64,000 nucleotides of DNA from the NCBI RefSeq assembly GCF_000519125.1, contig NZ_JAEX01000002.1:372001-436000 (forward strand), read 5' to 3'. The DNA is from Desulfocurvus vexinensis DSM 17965 (GTDB taxonomy: Bacteria; Desulfobacterota; Desulfovibrionia; Desulfovibrionales; Desulfovibrionaceae). Numbering within the stretch: the stretch's first letter is position 1; each line of letters begins with the position of its first letter. The notes under the pieces were generated by a model. It saw only the letters and a program-made list of their open reading frames with translations. It was not told the DNA's origin and did not search any database. The position numbers and the translations under genes are program-made. Below are positions 8,853 through 15,841 of the stretch, piece by piece.

Positions 8853-8869
8853 AATTCGCGCCGCTGTTT

Positions 8870-8909
8870 CGGCCCCCGCACCGGAAACGGGACGGGGGCC
8901 GTTTTTTTT
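8870..8909 (+). terminator. rho-independent terminator
   Basis: CGGCCCCC (8870-8877) pairs with GGGGGCCG (8894-8901). An inner CCG-GAAA-CGG tetraloop hairpin and eight T residues (8902-8909) complete it. It closes the nikR-folE2-rod-like gene group. Confidence 0.9.
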
Positions 8910-9114
8910 GCCGCAGGGCAGGGCGGGGCTGTGCGCGGCGCGGGGTTGCGCCGCGGGCCGCGCGGGCGGGCAGGGGGCTGGCCCCCGCCGGGGCGAAGCG
9001 CCCTGGCGCAAAATAGTTCTAGAGCTTTTCTCGACTTTATGTCAGAAGATTGACGGCAGAGACGCTTTCCATGGTCGCGTTGGGCCCGGTTCCGGGTTTT
9101 CCAAGGGAGAGGAG

Positions 9115-10122
9115 ATGGATCTGAACACCTGCGGCATCATCGGCCAGAGCCCCGCGCTGCTGGAAGTCTTCAAGGTCCTGGCCAAGGTCGCGCCAACGGA
9201 CAGCACCGTGCTGGTCACCGGCGAGTCGGGCACGGGCAAGGAGCTGCTGGTGCGCGCCCTGCACACCAACAGCAAGCGCGCCGACAAGCCCTTCGTGCCC
9301 ATCAACTGCGGGGCCATCCCCCGCGAGCTGCTGGAATCCGAGCTTTTCGGCCACGAGAAGGGCGCCTTCACCCACGCCATCCGCTCGCGCCAGGGCCGCT
9401 TCGAGCTGGCCGACGGCGGGACCATCTTCCTGGACGAGATCGGCGAGCTGGACCTTTCGCTGCAGGTCAAGATCCTGCGCGTGCTCCAGGAGAAGGAATT
9501 CGAGCGCGTGGGCGGCACGGGCACCAAGAAGGTGGACGTGCGCGTGGTGGCGGCCACCAACCGCGACCTGGAGGCCGAGGTGGCGCGCGGGGTCTTCCGC
9601 GAAGACCTGTTCTACCGCCTGAACGTCATTCCCATCCACCTGCCGCCCCTGCGCGAGCGCGGCGACGACGCCATGCTCCTGGCCGACGCCTTCCTGCGCG
9701 GGTTCTGCCGCGACAAGGAGCGCAAGACCCTGCGCCTGTCGCCCGAGACGCGCGACATGCTCCTGCGCTATTCCTGGCCCGGCAACGTCCGCGAGCTGGA
9801 AAACATCATGGAGCGGCTGTCCATCCTGTGCGACAACGAGACCGTCGTTCCGGACGACCTGCCCGCCAAGATCTGGACCAGCCTGGGCCAGGAAAAGGCC
9901 CGGCCCGTGCCCCAGGCCGCTCCGGCGGGCTTCGCCTGGCCCCGGGTGCGCGACCTGGACGACAAGGGCATGGATCTCAAGACCTTCCTGGACGAACTGG
10001 AAGACCGGCTGCTGCGCGAGGCCCTGGACATGGCCGACGGCGTGAAGAACCGCGCCGCCGAGATTCTGGGCATCAAGCGCACCACGCTCATCGAGAAGCT
10101 GAAGAAGAAGCAGATCGGCTGA
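9115..10122 (+). CDS. sigma-54-dependent activator lacking a receiver domain (FlrC/NtrC class)
   Basis: A 335-residue bacterial enhancer-binding protein made of an AAA+ domain and a Fis-type helix-turn-helix. Walker A is GESGTGKE (residues 36-43), Walker B is TIFLDEIGEL (Asp107-Glu108), the arginine region is FREDLFYRLNVIPI, and the C-terminal HTH is NRAAEILGIKRTTLIEKLKKK. The sigma-54 contact loop reads GAFTHA (residues 83-88) instead of the usual GAFTGA. There is no N-terminal receiver or sensor domain, so activity must be set by expression, a partner or nucleotide state. GAGAGGAG precedes the ATG at 9115; the open frame extends upstream to 8908 but runs through the preceding terminator. 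A sigma-54-like promoter lies 40 bases after its stop. Confidence 0.9.
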   Translation: MDLNTCGIIGQSPALLEVFKVLAKVAPTDSTVLVTGESGTGKELLVRALHTNSKRADKPFVPINCGAIPRELLESELFGHEKGAFTHAIRSRQGRFELADGGTIFLDEIGELDLSLQVKILRVLQEKEFERVGGTGTKKVDVRVVAATNRDLEAEVARGVFREDLFYRLNVIPIHLPPLRERGDDAMLLADAFLRGFCRDKERKTLRLSPETRDMLLRYSWPGNVRELENIMERLSILCDNETVVPDDLPAKIWTSLGQEKARPVPQAAPAGFAWPRVRDLDDKGMDLKTFLDELEDRLLREALDMADGVKNRAAEILGIKRTTLIEKLKKKQIG

Positions 10123-10161
10123 CCCCGCGCGGGCCCCGGGCGCCACGGGATGCGCCCGGAC

Positions 10162-10177
10162 TTGCACGGTTTTTGCA
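10162..10177 (+). promoter_or_regulatory. candidate sigma-54 promoter before the TPR protein
   Basis: TTGCACGGTTTTTGCA matches the -24/-12 consensus TGGCACG-N4-TTGCA at all defined positions but one (T for the first G of the -24 GG). It lies directly behind a sigma-54 activator gene. The predicted start of transcription (about 10188) falls at the GTG used here as the start of the next gene, which would leave almost no leader, so the call is tentative. Confidence 0.45.
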
Positions 10178-10188
10178 CAGTTTGCGCC

Positions 10189-13100
10189 GTGAACGTACGT
10201 TCCGCCAGCAGGATCGCCTGCCTCTTTGTCCTGACGGGCCTCGTGACGCTCGTCCTGGCCGCCCCGGCCCAGGGGGTGGTCTATTCCTTCGGGCGCCACC
10301 CGGACAAGGAGCGCCTGGTCCTCCAGTTCCCCGACGGACTGCCGCAGTACACCCTGGCCCGCGAGGCGGCCCAGGCCCTGGCCCTGCGCCTGCCCGGCGC
10401 AGACGGCGCGGCGGGCGAGCTGCCCGACCTGACCGGGGCCCGGCTGGTGTCCGGCCTGCGGGCGGTGGCGGGTGGGCTGGACATCGAGCTGTCCACCGCC
10501 GAGGCCGGGTTCGTGGCCTTCACCCTGGACAACCCGCCCCGGCTGGTGGTGGACGTGTTCAGCGACCCCCTGGGCGCGCGCTGGAAGCCCACGGGCCCGC
10601 CCCGTACGGCCCCGCCCGCGGGCCCGGCGCCTACGGCTGGCGCGCCCGCCCCGCAGGCCCAGGGCGCCGCGCCGCCAGCGGCGGCCCGGCCCGCCCAGGG
10701 CGACGCTGTTTCCCAGGCCGCCGCCCCCCCGGCGGCCCCGGCCCGGCCCGCCGCCGGGCCCGAGGCGTCGCAGCCTGCCGCCGCCGCGCCCGCCCCGGCG
10801 CCAGCCGTCACCCCGGATGCCGCCGTGCCGCCTTCTGCCTCCGCCCCGGATGCCGCCGCATCGTCAGAAGGTTCCGTTCCCGCTCCGGATACCGCCGCCC
10901 AGGACGGGCGGATGCGCACCGCGTTCGAGGTGCCCTACGTGTTCCGGGGCCGGGTGACGCCCCCGGGCCAGTCCGCGCCCGCCCAGGCCGAGCGCGTGCC
11001 GGGGCCCGCCCCCGCGCCTGACGCGGCACCGGGCCCCGCGCCCAGCCCCGCACCCGGCGCTGCGCCGGGCGCCGCCGCCCCGGAGGCCCTGCCCCCCGTG
11101 GCTCAGGACGCCGTGCCCGTGCCCGGCAAGCCCGGGACATTCGCCGTGGGGGCCCGGCCTGTCGCGCCTGTGGGCGCGGCTCCCGGAGCCGAGACGGCGG
11201 TGGAGGGGGGCCGGCCCGCGCGGCCCCGGCCCACGCCGCCGCCCGAGGGCAGCCAGCCCCTGCAACGCGACGTGGTCGAGCGCATCACCGAAAATCTGCT
11301 TGGCCCCGAGGGGCCTGCGTCGCAGTTCCGGGGCCGCGTTTTCAGCCCGGGCGACGGGCCGCCCATGCCCGCGCCCTCGGCCAGCGGGCCGCTGCCCCAG
11401 CCGGACGCCGAGGTCGCCGCCGCGCCCCCGGTCCCCGAGCCCCCGGCCCCCGAGGCCCCTGCCGCCCCCGGAACCTCCAAAGCCCCCGAGGCTTCCGAAG
11501 CGCCCGCCGAACCCGGGGCCGTGGCCGAAGCCGGGGCGGACGCGCAGAACGCCACCGCCGAGGAGCGGGCCCGGGCCCGCCAGGAGCAGCTCGACGAGAT
11601 CATGTTCGCCGCCCGCGCCGCCCAGGGCAACGACGACCACGACACCGCCCTCAAGGAGCTGGCCACCCTGCTGGCCCAGCCCGACCTGCCGCCGGACATG
11701 GCCGAGGATGCCATGTATACCAAGGCCGACGTGCTCTCGGTGAAGTACAAGGATGACCTGGCCGGGCATTTCGACGAGATCAACGGGGCCTACGAGGCCG
11801 CCGTGAACCACAACCTGGAGTCCTGGCGGGTGCCTGCGGCGCTGCTGCGCCGGGGCGTACTCAACCTCAAGGTCGGCAACGTGCCCGAGGCCGCCGCCTT
11901 CTTCCGCCTGCTGCGCGAGCGCTACCAGGGCGACCCCAACGTGCCGCTGACCTACTACTACTGGGGCGACTACTACTTCAACAAGGGCGACTACCAGAAG
12001 GCCGCCGACGAATTCCAGTATCTTGTGCAGGTCTACCCGGACAGCAAATTCGTGCGCGAGGCGTCCCTGGGGCTGGCCCGCGCCCTGCGCCACCTGGGCT
12101 ACGACAAGCAGGCCTTCCAGATCGTGGACTACATCGAGAAGCGCTGGCCGCGCTTCTACGTCGAGTTCCCCCCGTTCCTGCGCCTGTTGGGCGATGCTGC
12201 CTACACCGTCGAAGACTATGAAAAGGCCAAGAACGACTACTGGACCTATTACAACATCGACCCCAAGGGCGACGAGGCCGACATTATCCTGGCGCGTCTG
12301 GGCGACATCTACGTGCGCACCAAGCGCCCCGGCGCGGCCCGCGAGATGTACGACAAGGCCGTGGCCGACTTCCCCGACCGCGAGGGCGGGCTGATCTCCA
12401 AGATGCGCCTGGCCGAGGAGGGCATCTACGACGAGCCCAGCGTGGAGCAGATGTTCACGGTTTTCGACAGGCCGCTGAACCTCGCCCCGGCCCAGACCTA
12501 CGAGCACATCGTCGCCAAGCACCCCGACAGCGCCCTGGCGCCCCTGGCCCAGCTCAAGCTGGCCATGTGGCAGCTGTGGAACAACAAGAACGTCGATGCC
12601 CTGGCGGCGGTGCTCGACTTCGAGAAGAAATTCCCCGAAAGCGCCCTCATGCCCCGCGCCCGCGACGTGGGCCTCAAGGCCTTCGGCGGGCTGGCCACCC
12701 AGCTCGTGGTGGACGGCAACTACCCCAAGATCGTCTCGCTGTGGCAGGAGTACGACTTCGTGCGCGAGATGGCCGCCGACCTCGACCCCCAGGCCAAGAT
12801 CGCCCTGGGCCTGAGCCTGTGGAAGCGCGGCCTGCCCGAAGAGGCCCTGGGCGTGGTCCGGCCCTTCCTCAACGAGGAGCAGGTGCCCGAGCACTCCGAG
12901 GTGGCCATGAGCCTGGCCCTGTCCATCTACGCCGACAACGCCCGCTGGGAGGACGTGCTCGGCGTGGCCGAGGTCGTGCGCGAATGGGAGCTGCGGCCCG
13001 ATTTCCAGCGCGAGCTGCTCTACGCCCGCGCCCTGGCCCTGGAGAACCTGGGCCGCTTCGAGGAAAGCCGGCCCCTGTGGGTCGAGCTGGGCAACGACTC

Positions 13101-13548
13101 GCGCCTGGCCCCGGCCCAGCGGGCCTACGCCATCTTCTTCCTGGCCCAGGAGGCCCTGGCGGGCAAGCGCCTGCGCGAGGCCTACGAATACGCCCAGGAC
13201 GCCTACGAAATGCTGGTGACCATGGGCGGCGAGGAACCCAAGCTGCGCGAGACCTTGAACATTCTCATGGACGTTACCGAAAGTTCGGCGCGCTACCGCG
13301 AAGCCCTCAAGTGGGCCACCGAGCTGGAAGCCCTGCTGCCCGAGGGCGACCCCTCCTGGGCGGCCCTGCGCTACCGCATGGCCGGGCTGTACCGCCGCGC
13401 GGCGGACCTGCCCACCTGGCGCGAGATGCTGGCCGACCTGGCCGCGCGCCAGCCCGATTCCCTCTACGGGCGCATGGCCGCCTCGGACCTGCAACTGGAA
13501 AAGATCGAGCAGGCCGCGCGGGGCTACTCGCCGCCCGGGGCGTTCTAG
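10189..13548 (+). CDS. large exported TPR-repeat protein with AMIN-like N-terminus
   Basis: A protein of about 1119 residues. It has a Sec signal peptide (hydrophobic core ACLFVLTGLVTLVLAAPAQG), then an AMIN-like beta domain (about residues 30-130, ending PRLVVDVFSD). A very long Pro/Ala-rich linker follows (about 130-460), then many TPR-like helical repeats to the end (for example TYYYWGDYYFNKGDYQKAADEF, in part). AMIN domains bind peptidoglycan or secretins and TPRs bind proteins, so an envelope scaffold for a surface machine is plausible but not shown. The start is uncertain: GTG at 10189 gives a tidy signal peptide but no clear SD, and ATG at 10150 adds 13 residues and would overlap the promoter-like sequence. 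It follows the sigma-54 activator gene and may be its target. Confidence 0.8.
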   Translation: MNVRSASRIACLFVLTGLVTLVLAAPAQGVVYSFGRHPDKERLVLQFPDGLPQYTLAREAAQALALRLPGADGAAGELPDLTGARLVSGLRAVAGGLDIELSTAEAGFVAFTLDNPPRLVVDVFSDPLGARWKPTGPPRTAPPAGPAPTAGAPAPQAQGAAPPAAARPAQGDAVSQAAAPPAAPARPAAGPEASQPAAAAPAPAPAVTPDAAVPPSASAPDAAASSEGSVPAPDTAAQDGRMRTAFEVPYVFRGRVTPPGQSAPAQAERVPGPAPAPDAAPGPAPSPAPGAAPGAAAPEALPPVAQDAVPVPGKPGTFAVGARPVAPVGAAPGAETAVEGGRPARPRPTPPPEGSQPLQRDVVERITENLLGPEGPASQFRGRVFSPGDGPPMPAPSASGPLPQPDAEVAAAPPVPEPPAPEAPAAPGTSKAPEASEAPAEPGAVAEAGADAQNATAEERARARQEQLDEIMFAARAAQGNDDHDTALKELATLLAQPDLPPDMAEDAMYTKADVLSVKYKDDLAGHFDEINGAYEAAVNHNLESWRVPAALLRRGVLNLKVGNVPEAAAFFRLLRERYQGDPNVPLTYYYWGDYYFNKGDYQKAADEFQYLVQVYPDSKFVREASLGLARALRHLGYDKQAFQIVDYIEKRWPRFYVEFPPFLRLLGDAAYTVEDYEKAKNDYWTYYNIDPKGDEADIILARLGDIYVRTKRPGAAREMYDKAVADFPDREGGLISKMRLAEEGIYDEPSVEQMFTVFDRPLNLAPAQTYEHIVAKHPDSALAPLAQLKLAMWQLWNNKNVDALAAVLDFEKKFPESALMPRARDVGLKAFGGLATQLVVDGNYPKIVSLWQEYDFVREMAADLDPQAKIALGLSLWKRGLPEEALGVVRPFLNEEQVPEHSEVAMSLALSIYADNARWEDVLGVAEVVREWELRPDFQRELLYARALALENLGRFEESRPLWVELGNDSRLAPAQRAYAIFFLAQEALAGKRLREAYEYAQDAYEMLVTMGGEEPKLRETLNILMDVTESSARYREALKWATELEALLPEGDPSWAALRYRMAGLYRRAADLPTWREMLADLAARQPDSLYGRMAASDLQLEKIEQAARGYSPPGAF

Positions 13549-13684
13549 CTGGCCGCCGTGCCTTGAAGCCGCTCCAGGGTTGTTGAGAATGACAGGCTTT
13601 GATTCCCGAACATCATGCGCCCCAAGGGAACCGCGTTGCGCGGGCGCGCCGCCGTCCTGCCCGCCGCCCGCAAGGAGGCCCCCC

Positions 13685-14494
13685 ATGGACAGACCCCCCG
13701 TCGTCGCCGGACAGTTCTACACCGCCGACCCGCGCGCCCTGGGCCTGGAGGTGGCCAGCTATCTGGCCCTGGCCGAAGAGCCCGAGAGCGCGCCCACGCT
13801 GCTGGCCATGGTGCCCCACGCGGGCTACGTGTTCTCCGGCCCCGTGGCCGGGCGGACCCTGGGCGAGGCCCGGCTGGCGCCGCTGGTGGTGCTGCTGGGG
13901 CCCAACCATACGGGCCTGGGCCAGCCCCTGGCCGTGTGGCCCTCGGGGCGCTGGGCCGTGCCCGGGGGCGGGCTGGAGGTGGACGCCGAACTGGCCTCGG
14001 CCCTGTTGCGCGCCGAACCGCGCCTGGCCGCCGACACCAGCGCCCACCAGCGCGAACATTCCCTGGAAGTGCTCGTGCCCTTCCTGGAGCGCAAGGACCC
14101 GCGCACGACCATCGTGCCCGTGGCCGTGGCCGAGCACCGCTACGCCGAACTGGAGGCTGTGGCCGCAAGCCTGGCCGGGGTGTTGGGCGCCCTGGGCCGC
14201 CCGGCGTCGCTGGTGGTCAGCTCGGACATGAGCCATTTTCTGCCCGACTCCCAGGCCCGGCGCGTGGACGCCCGGGCCCTGGAGCCCGTCCTGGCCCTGG
14301 ACCCGCGCGGCCTCTACGACACCGTGCGCAGCCAGGGCATCAGCATGTGCGGGGTGCTGCCCATGACCCTGGGGCTGCTGGCGGCCAGGGCCCTGGGGGC
14401 CACCTCGGCCCGGCTGGCGGCCTACGCCACCTCCGCCGCCGCCAGCGGCGACGCCTCGCGCGTGGTGGGCTACGCGGGGGTCCTGGTGCGCTGA
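13685..14494 (+). CDS. amrB: AmmeMemoRadiSam system protein B (MEMO1 family)
   Basis: A 269-residue cytoplasmic protein of the MEMO/AmrB family, related to extradiol dioxygenases. The early PPVVAGQFYTADPRAL, the VPHAGYVFSGPVAGRT block with its metal-type His, LLGPNHTG, and the SSDMSHFLP block are family landmarks. It usually occurs with an AMMECR1 protein and a radical SAM protein, which are not in this window; the reaction is not established. AAGGAGG precedes the ATG at 13685, while the longer reading from 13580 has no SD. It is transcribed in the same direction as the TPR gene after a 136-base gap in which I see no strong signal. Confidence 0.9.
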   Translation: MDRPPVVAGQFYTADPRALGLEVASYLALAEEPESAPTLLAMVPHAGYVFSGPVAGRTLGEARLAPLVVLLGPNHTGLGQPLAVWPSGRWAVPGGGLEVDAELASALLRAEPRLAADTSAHQREHSLEVLVPFLERKDPRTTIVPVAVAEHRYAELEAVAASLAGVLGALGRPASLVVSSDMSHFLPDSQARRVDARALEPVLALDPRGLYDTVRSQGISMCGVLPMTLGLLAARALGATSARLAAYATSAAASGDASRVVGYAGVLVR

Positions 14495-14577
14495 GGCCGG
14501 GCCCGGCCTTGCCAGGGCGCGGGCAAGCCCTTATCTTCCATGCGTCCAGCCACAAACCCGAATCCAAGGTGGAGATC

Positions 14578-15330
14578 ATGACCAAAACCTCCCTGCGCAA
14601 TCCCGTCGCCCTCGGCCTGCTGGCCGTCATGTTGCTCTTCGTCTGGTCCTGCCAGGCCACCAAGCCCCTGCCGCAGCCCCGCCGCGTCATCGACCCGTCC
14701 CAGGTGGACGGCTCGGTGCAGAGCCAGCGCTGGGACCTGGGCGCCGTGCACTACGAGCACTTCGGCCAGGGCATGGACTACCGCGAGGCGGGGCTCGACC
14801 CCGTGTTCCTCGTCTTCAAGAACAAGAGCCTGCAAACCCCGGTGGTGCAGGTGGAGGAAGTGCGCGGCGTGGGCGCCGACGGCGAGTACCTGGCCTTCAC
14901 CCTTGAGGAGGCCACCAAGCTGGTCTTCGCTTCCGAGGCTTTTTCCACCACCATGGCCAACGCCTCGCGCACCGGCGCCCTGGGCGCCTTCCTCGGCGCG
15001 GGCCTGGGCGCCCTGGCGGGCACCATCGGCGGCGGCGACAACATCTGGAAGGGCGCGGCCATCGGCGCGGGTGTCGGCGCCCTGGCTGGCGGCGCGGCGG
15101 GCACCATGTCCAGCTCCGAGGCCGACCTCAAGCGCACCATCCGCGACGAGCTGCGCCAGTACGGCTGGAACGAGGAGCCCATCCCGCCCGACTTCACCCG
15201 CGTGGGCTACGTCTACCTGCCCGCCGGGCGCGGCATCGAAACCCTCAAGGTCATCGTGCGCGTGGACGGGCAGGTGCTGCCGTATTCCATGCGCATCGCC
15301 GCCGCCCAGACCCAGGCCCCGGCCAAGTAG
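14578..15330 (+). CDS. glycine-zipper envelope protein, probable lipoprotein
   Basis: A 250-residue protein with a short basic start, a hydrophobic segment LGLLAVMLLFVWSC and Cys at about residue 25. This looks like a lipoprotein signal, although Trp at -2 is unusual for a lipobox. The centre (about residues 138-180) is a glycine-zipper region (GALGAFLGAGLGALAGTIGG, then AIGAGVGALAGGAAG) that could insert into or associate with the outer membrane. The C-terminal third looks like a small beta domain. GGTGGAG lies just before the ATG at 14578. It is followed by a strong terminator. Function unknown. Confidence 0.75.
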   Translation: MTKTSLRNPVALGLLAVMLLFVWSCQATKPLPQPRRVIDPSQVDGSVQSQRWDLGAVHYEHFGQGMDYREAGLDPVFLVFKNKSLQTPVVQVEEVRGVGADGEYLAFTLEEATKLVFASEAFSTTMANASRTGALGAFLGAGLGALAGTIGGGDNIWKGAAIGAGVGALAGGAAGTMSSSEADLKRTIRDELRQYGWNEEPIPPDFTRVGYVYLPAGRGIETLKVIVRVDGQVLPYSMRIAAAQTQAPAK

Positions 15331-15363
15331 CCCGCGCGGCCAGCGCGGCCCCCGGGCCGAACG

Positions 15364-15396
15364 CGCCGCCTTCCTTCGGGAGGGCGGCGTTTTTTT
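15364..15396 (+). terminator. rho-independent terminator with UUCG loop
   Basis: An 11-base-pair stem, CGCCGCCTTCC (15364-15374) with GGAGGGCGGCG (15379-15389, one G-U), closed by TTCG and followed by seven T residues. It ends transcription of the envelope protein gene. Confidence 0.92.
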
Positions 15397-15787
15397 GCGC
15401 CGTGCGGCGGGGCGGGGCGGGCAGGCTGGGGCGGGGCCGGGTGGAAAGACGAGGGGCCGGACCGGGCCCGGGCCGGAGGACAGAAAGGCTGGCGGGGCGG
15501 GCGCGGATGGAAACAGAGGGGGCGGAGCCGGACAGGAGCGGGGCGAAGGGGAGGAGGGTGGCGGTGGGCCGGGGCACAGGGCCGCGAGGGTGTGCGGCGC
15601 GCGATGGGCTGGTGTGCTGCGGTGCCGGAGGGCGGGCGGGGGATCGTCTTCCGGGGTGCGTTCTGAGCGCATCCGGGTGCATCTGGGTGCGTGCGGGCGG
15701 GGTGCGGGCGGTGAAGCCGGGGCGGCGGGGCAGCACGCGGCGTCGGGTGCCACACCGGGCGGCGCGGCCCGGCGCCCGGCTTCGCGC
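15397..15787. other. non-coding G-rich spacer with a G-quadruplex motif
   Basis: About 390 bases sealed between two terminators pointing inward (plus-strand one at 15364-15396, minus-strand one at 15788-15818). No gene-like frame with an SD was found; the open frames here are by-products of high GC. The plus strand is strongly G-rich. GGGG, GGGG, GGG, GGGG, GGGG and GGG runs between 15409 and 15441 are separated by loops of 1 to 6 bases, a canonical G4 motif. Confidence 0.6.
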
Positions 15788-15818
15788 AAAAAAAGGCGGG
15801 GGCCGAAGCCCCCGCCTT
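15788..15818 (-). terminator. rho-independent terminator of the rimP-pnp operon
   Basis: On the minus strand AAGGCGGGGGC (15818-15808) pairs with GCCCCCGCCTT (15803-15793) around a TTCG loop, followed by a T run (15794-15788). It lies 24 bases after the pnp stop. Confidence 0.92.
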
Positions 15819-15841
15819 GGATGGGTCATGGTCTGTGCGCG

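Noticed and set aside
9006-9022. TGGCGCAAAATAGTTCT as a sigma-54 promoter for the activator gene
   Set aside because: The -12 GC doublet is missing at the required spacing.
10864-13686. 940-codon minus-strand frame opposite the TPR protein
   Set aside because: Shadow of a GC-rich gene. The plus frame has a signal peptide and TPR repeats.
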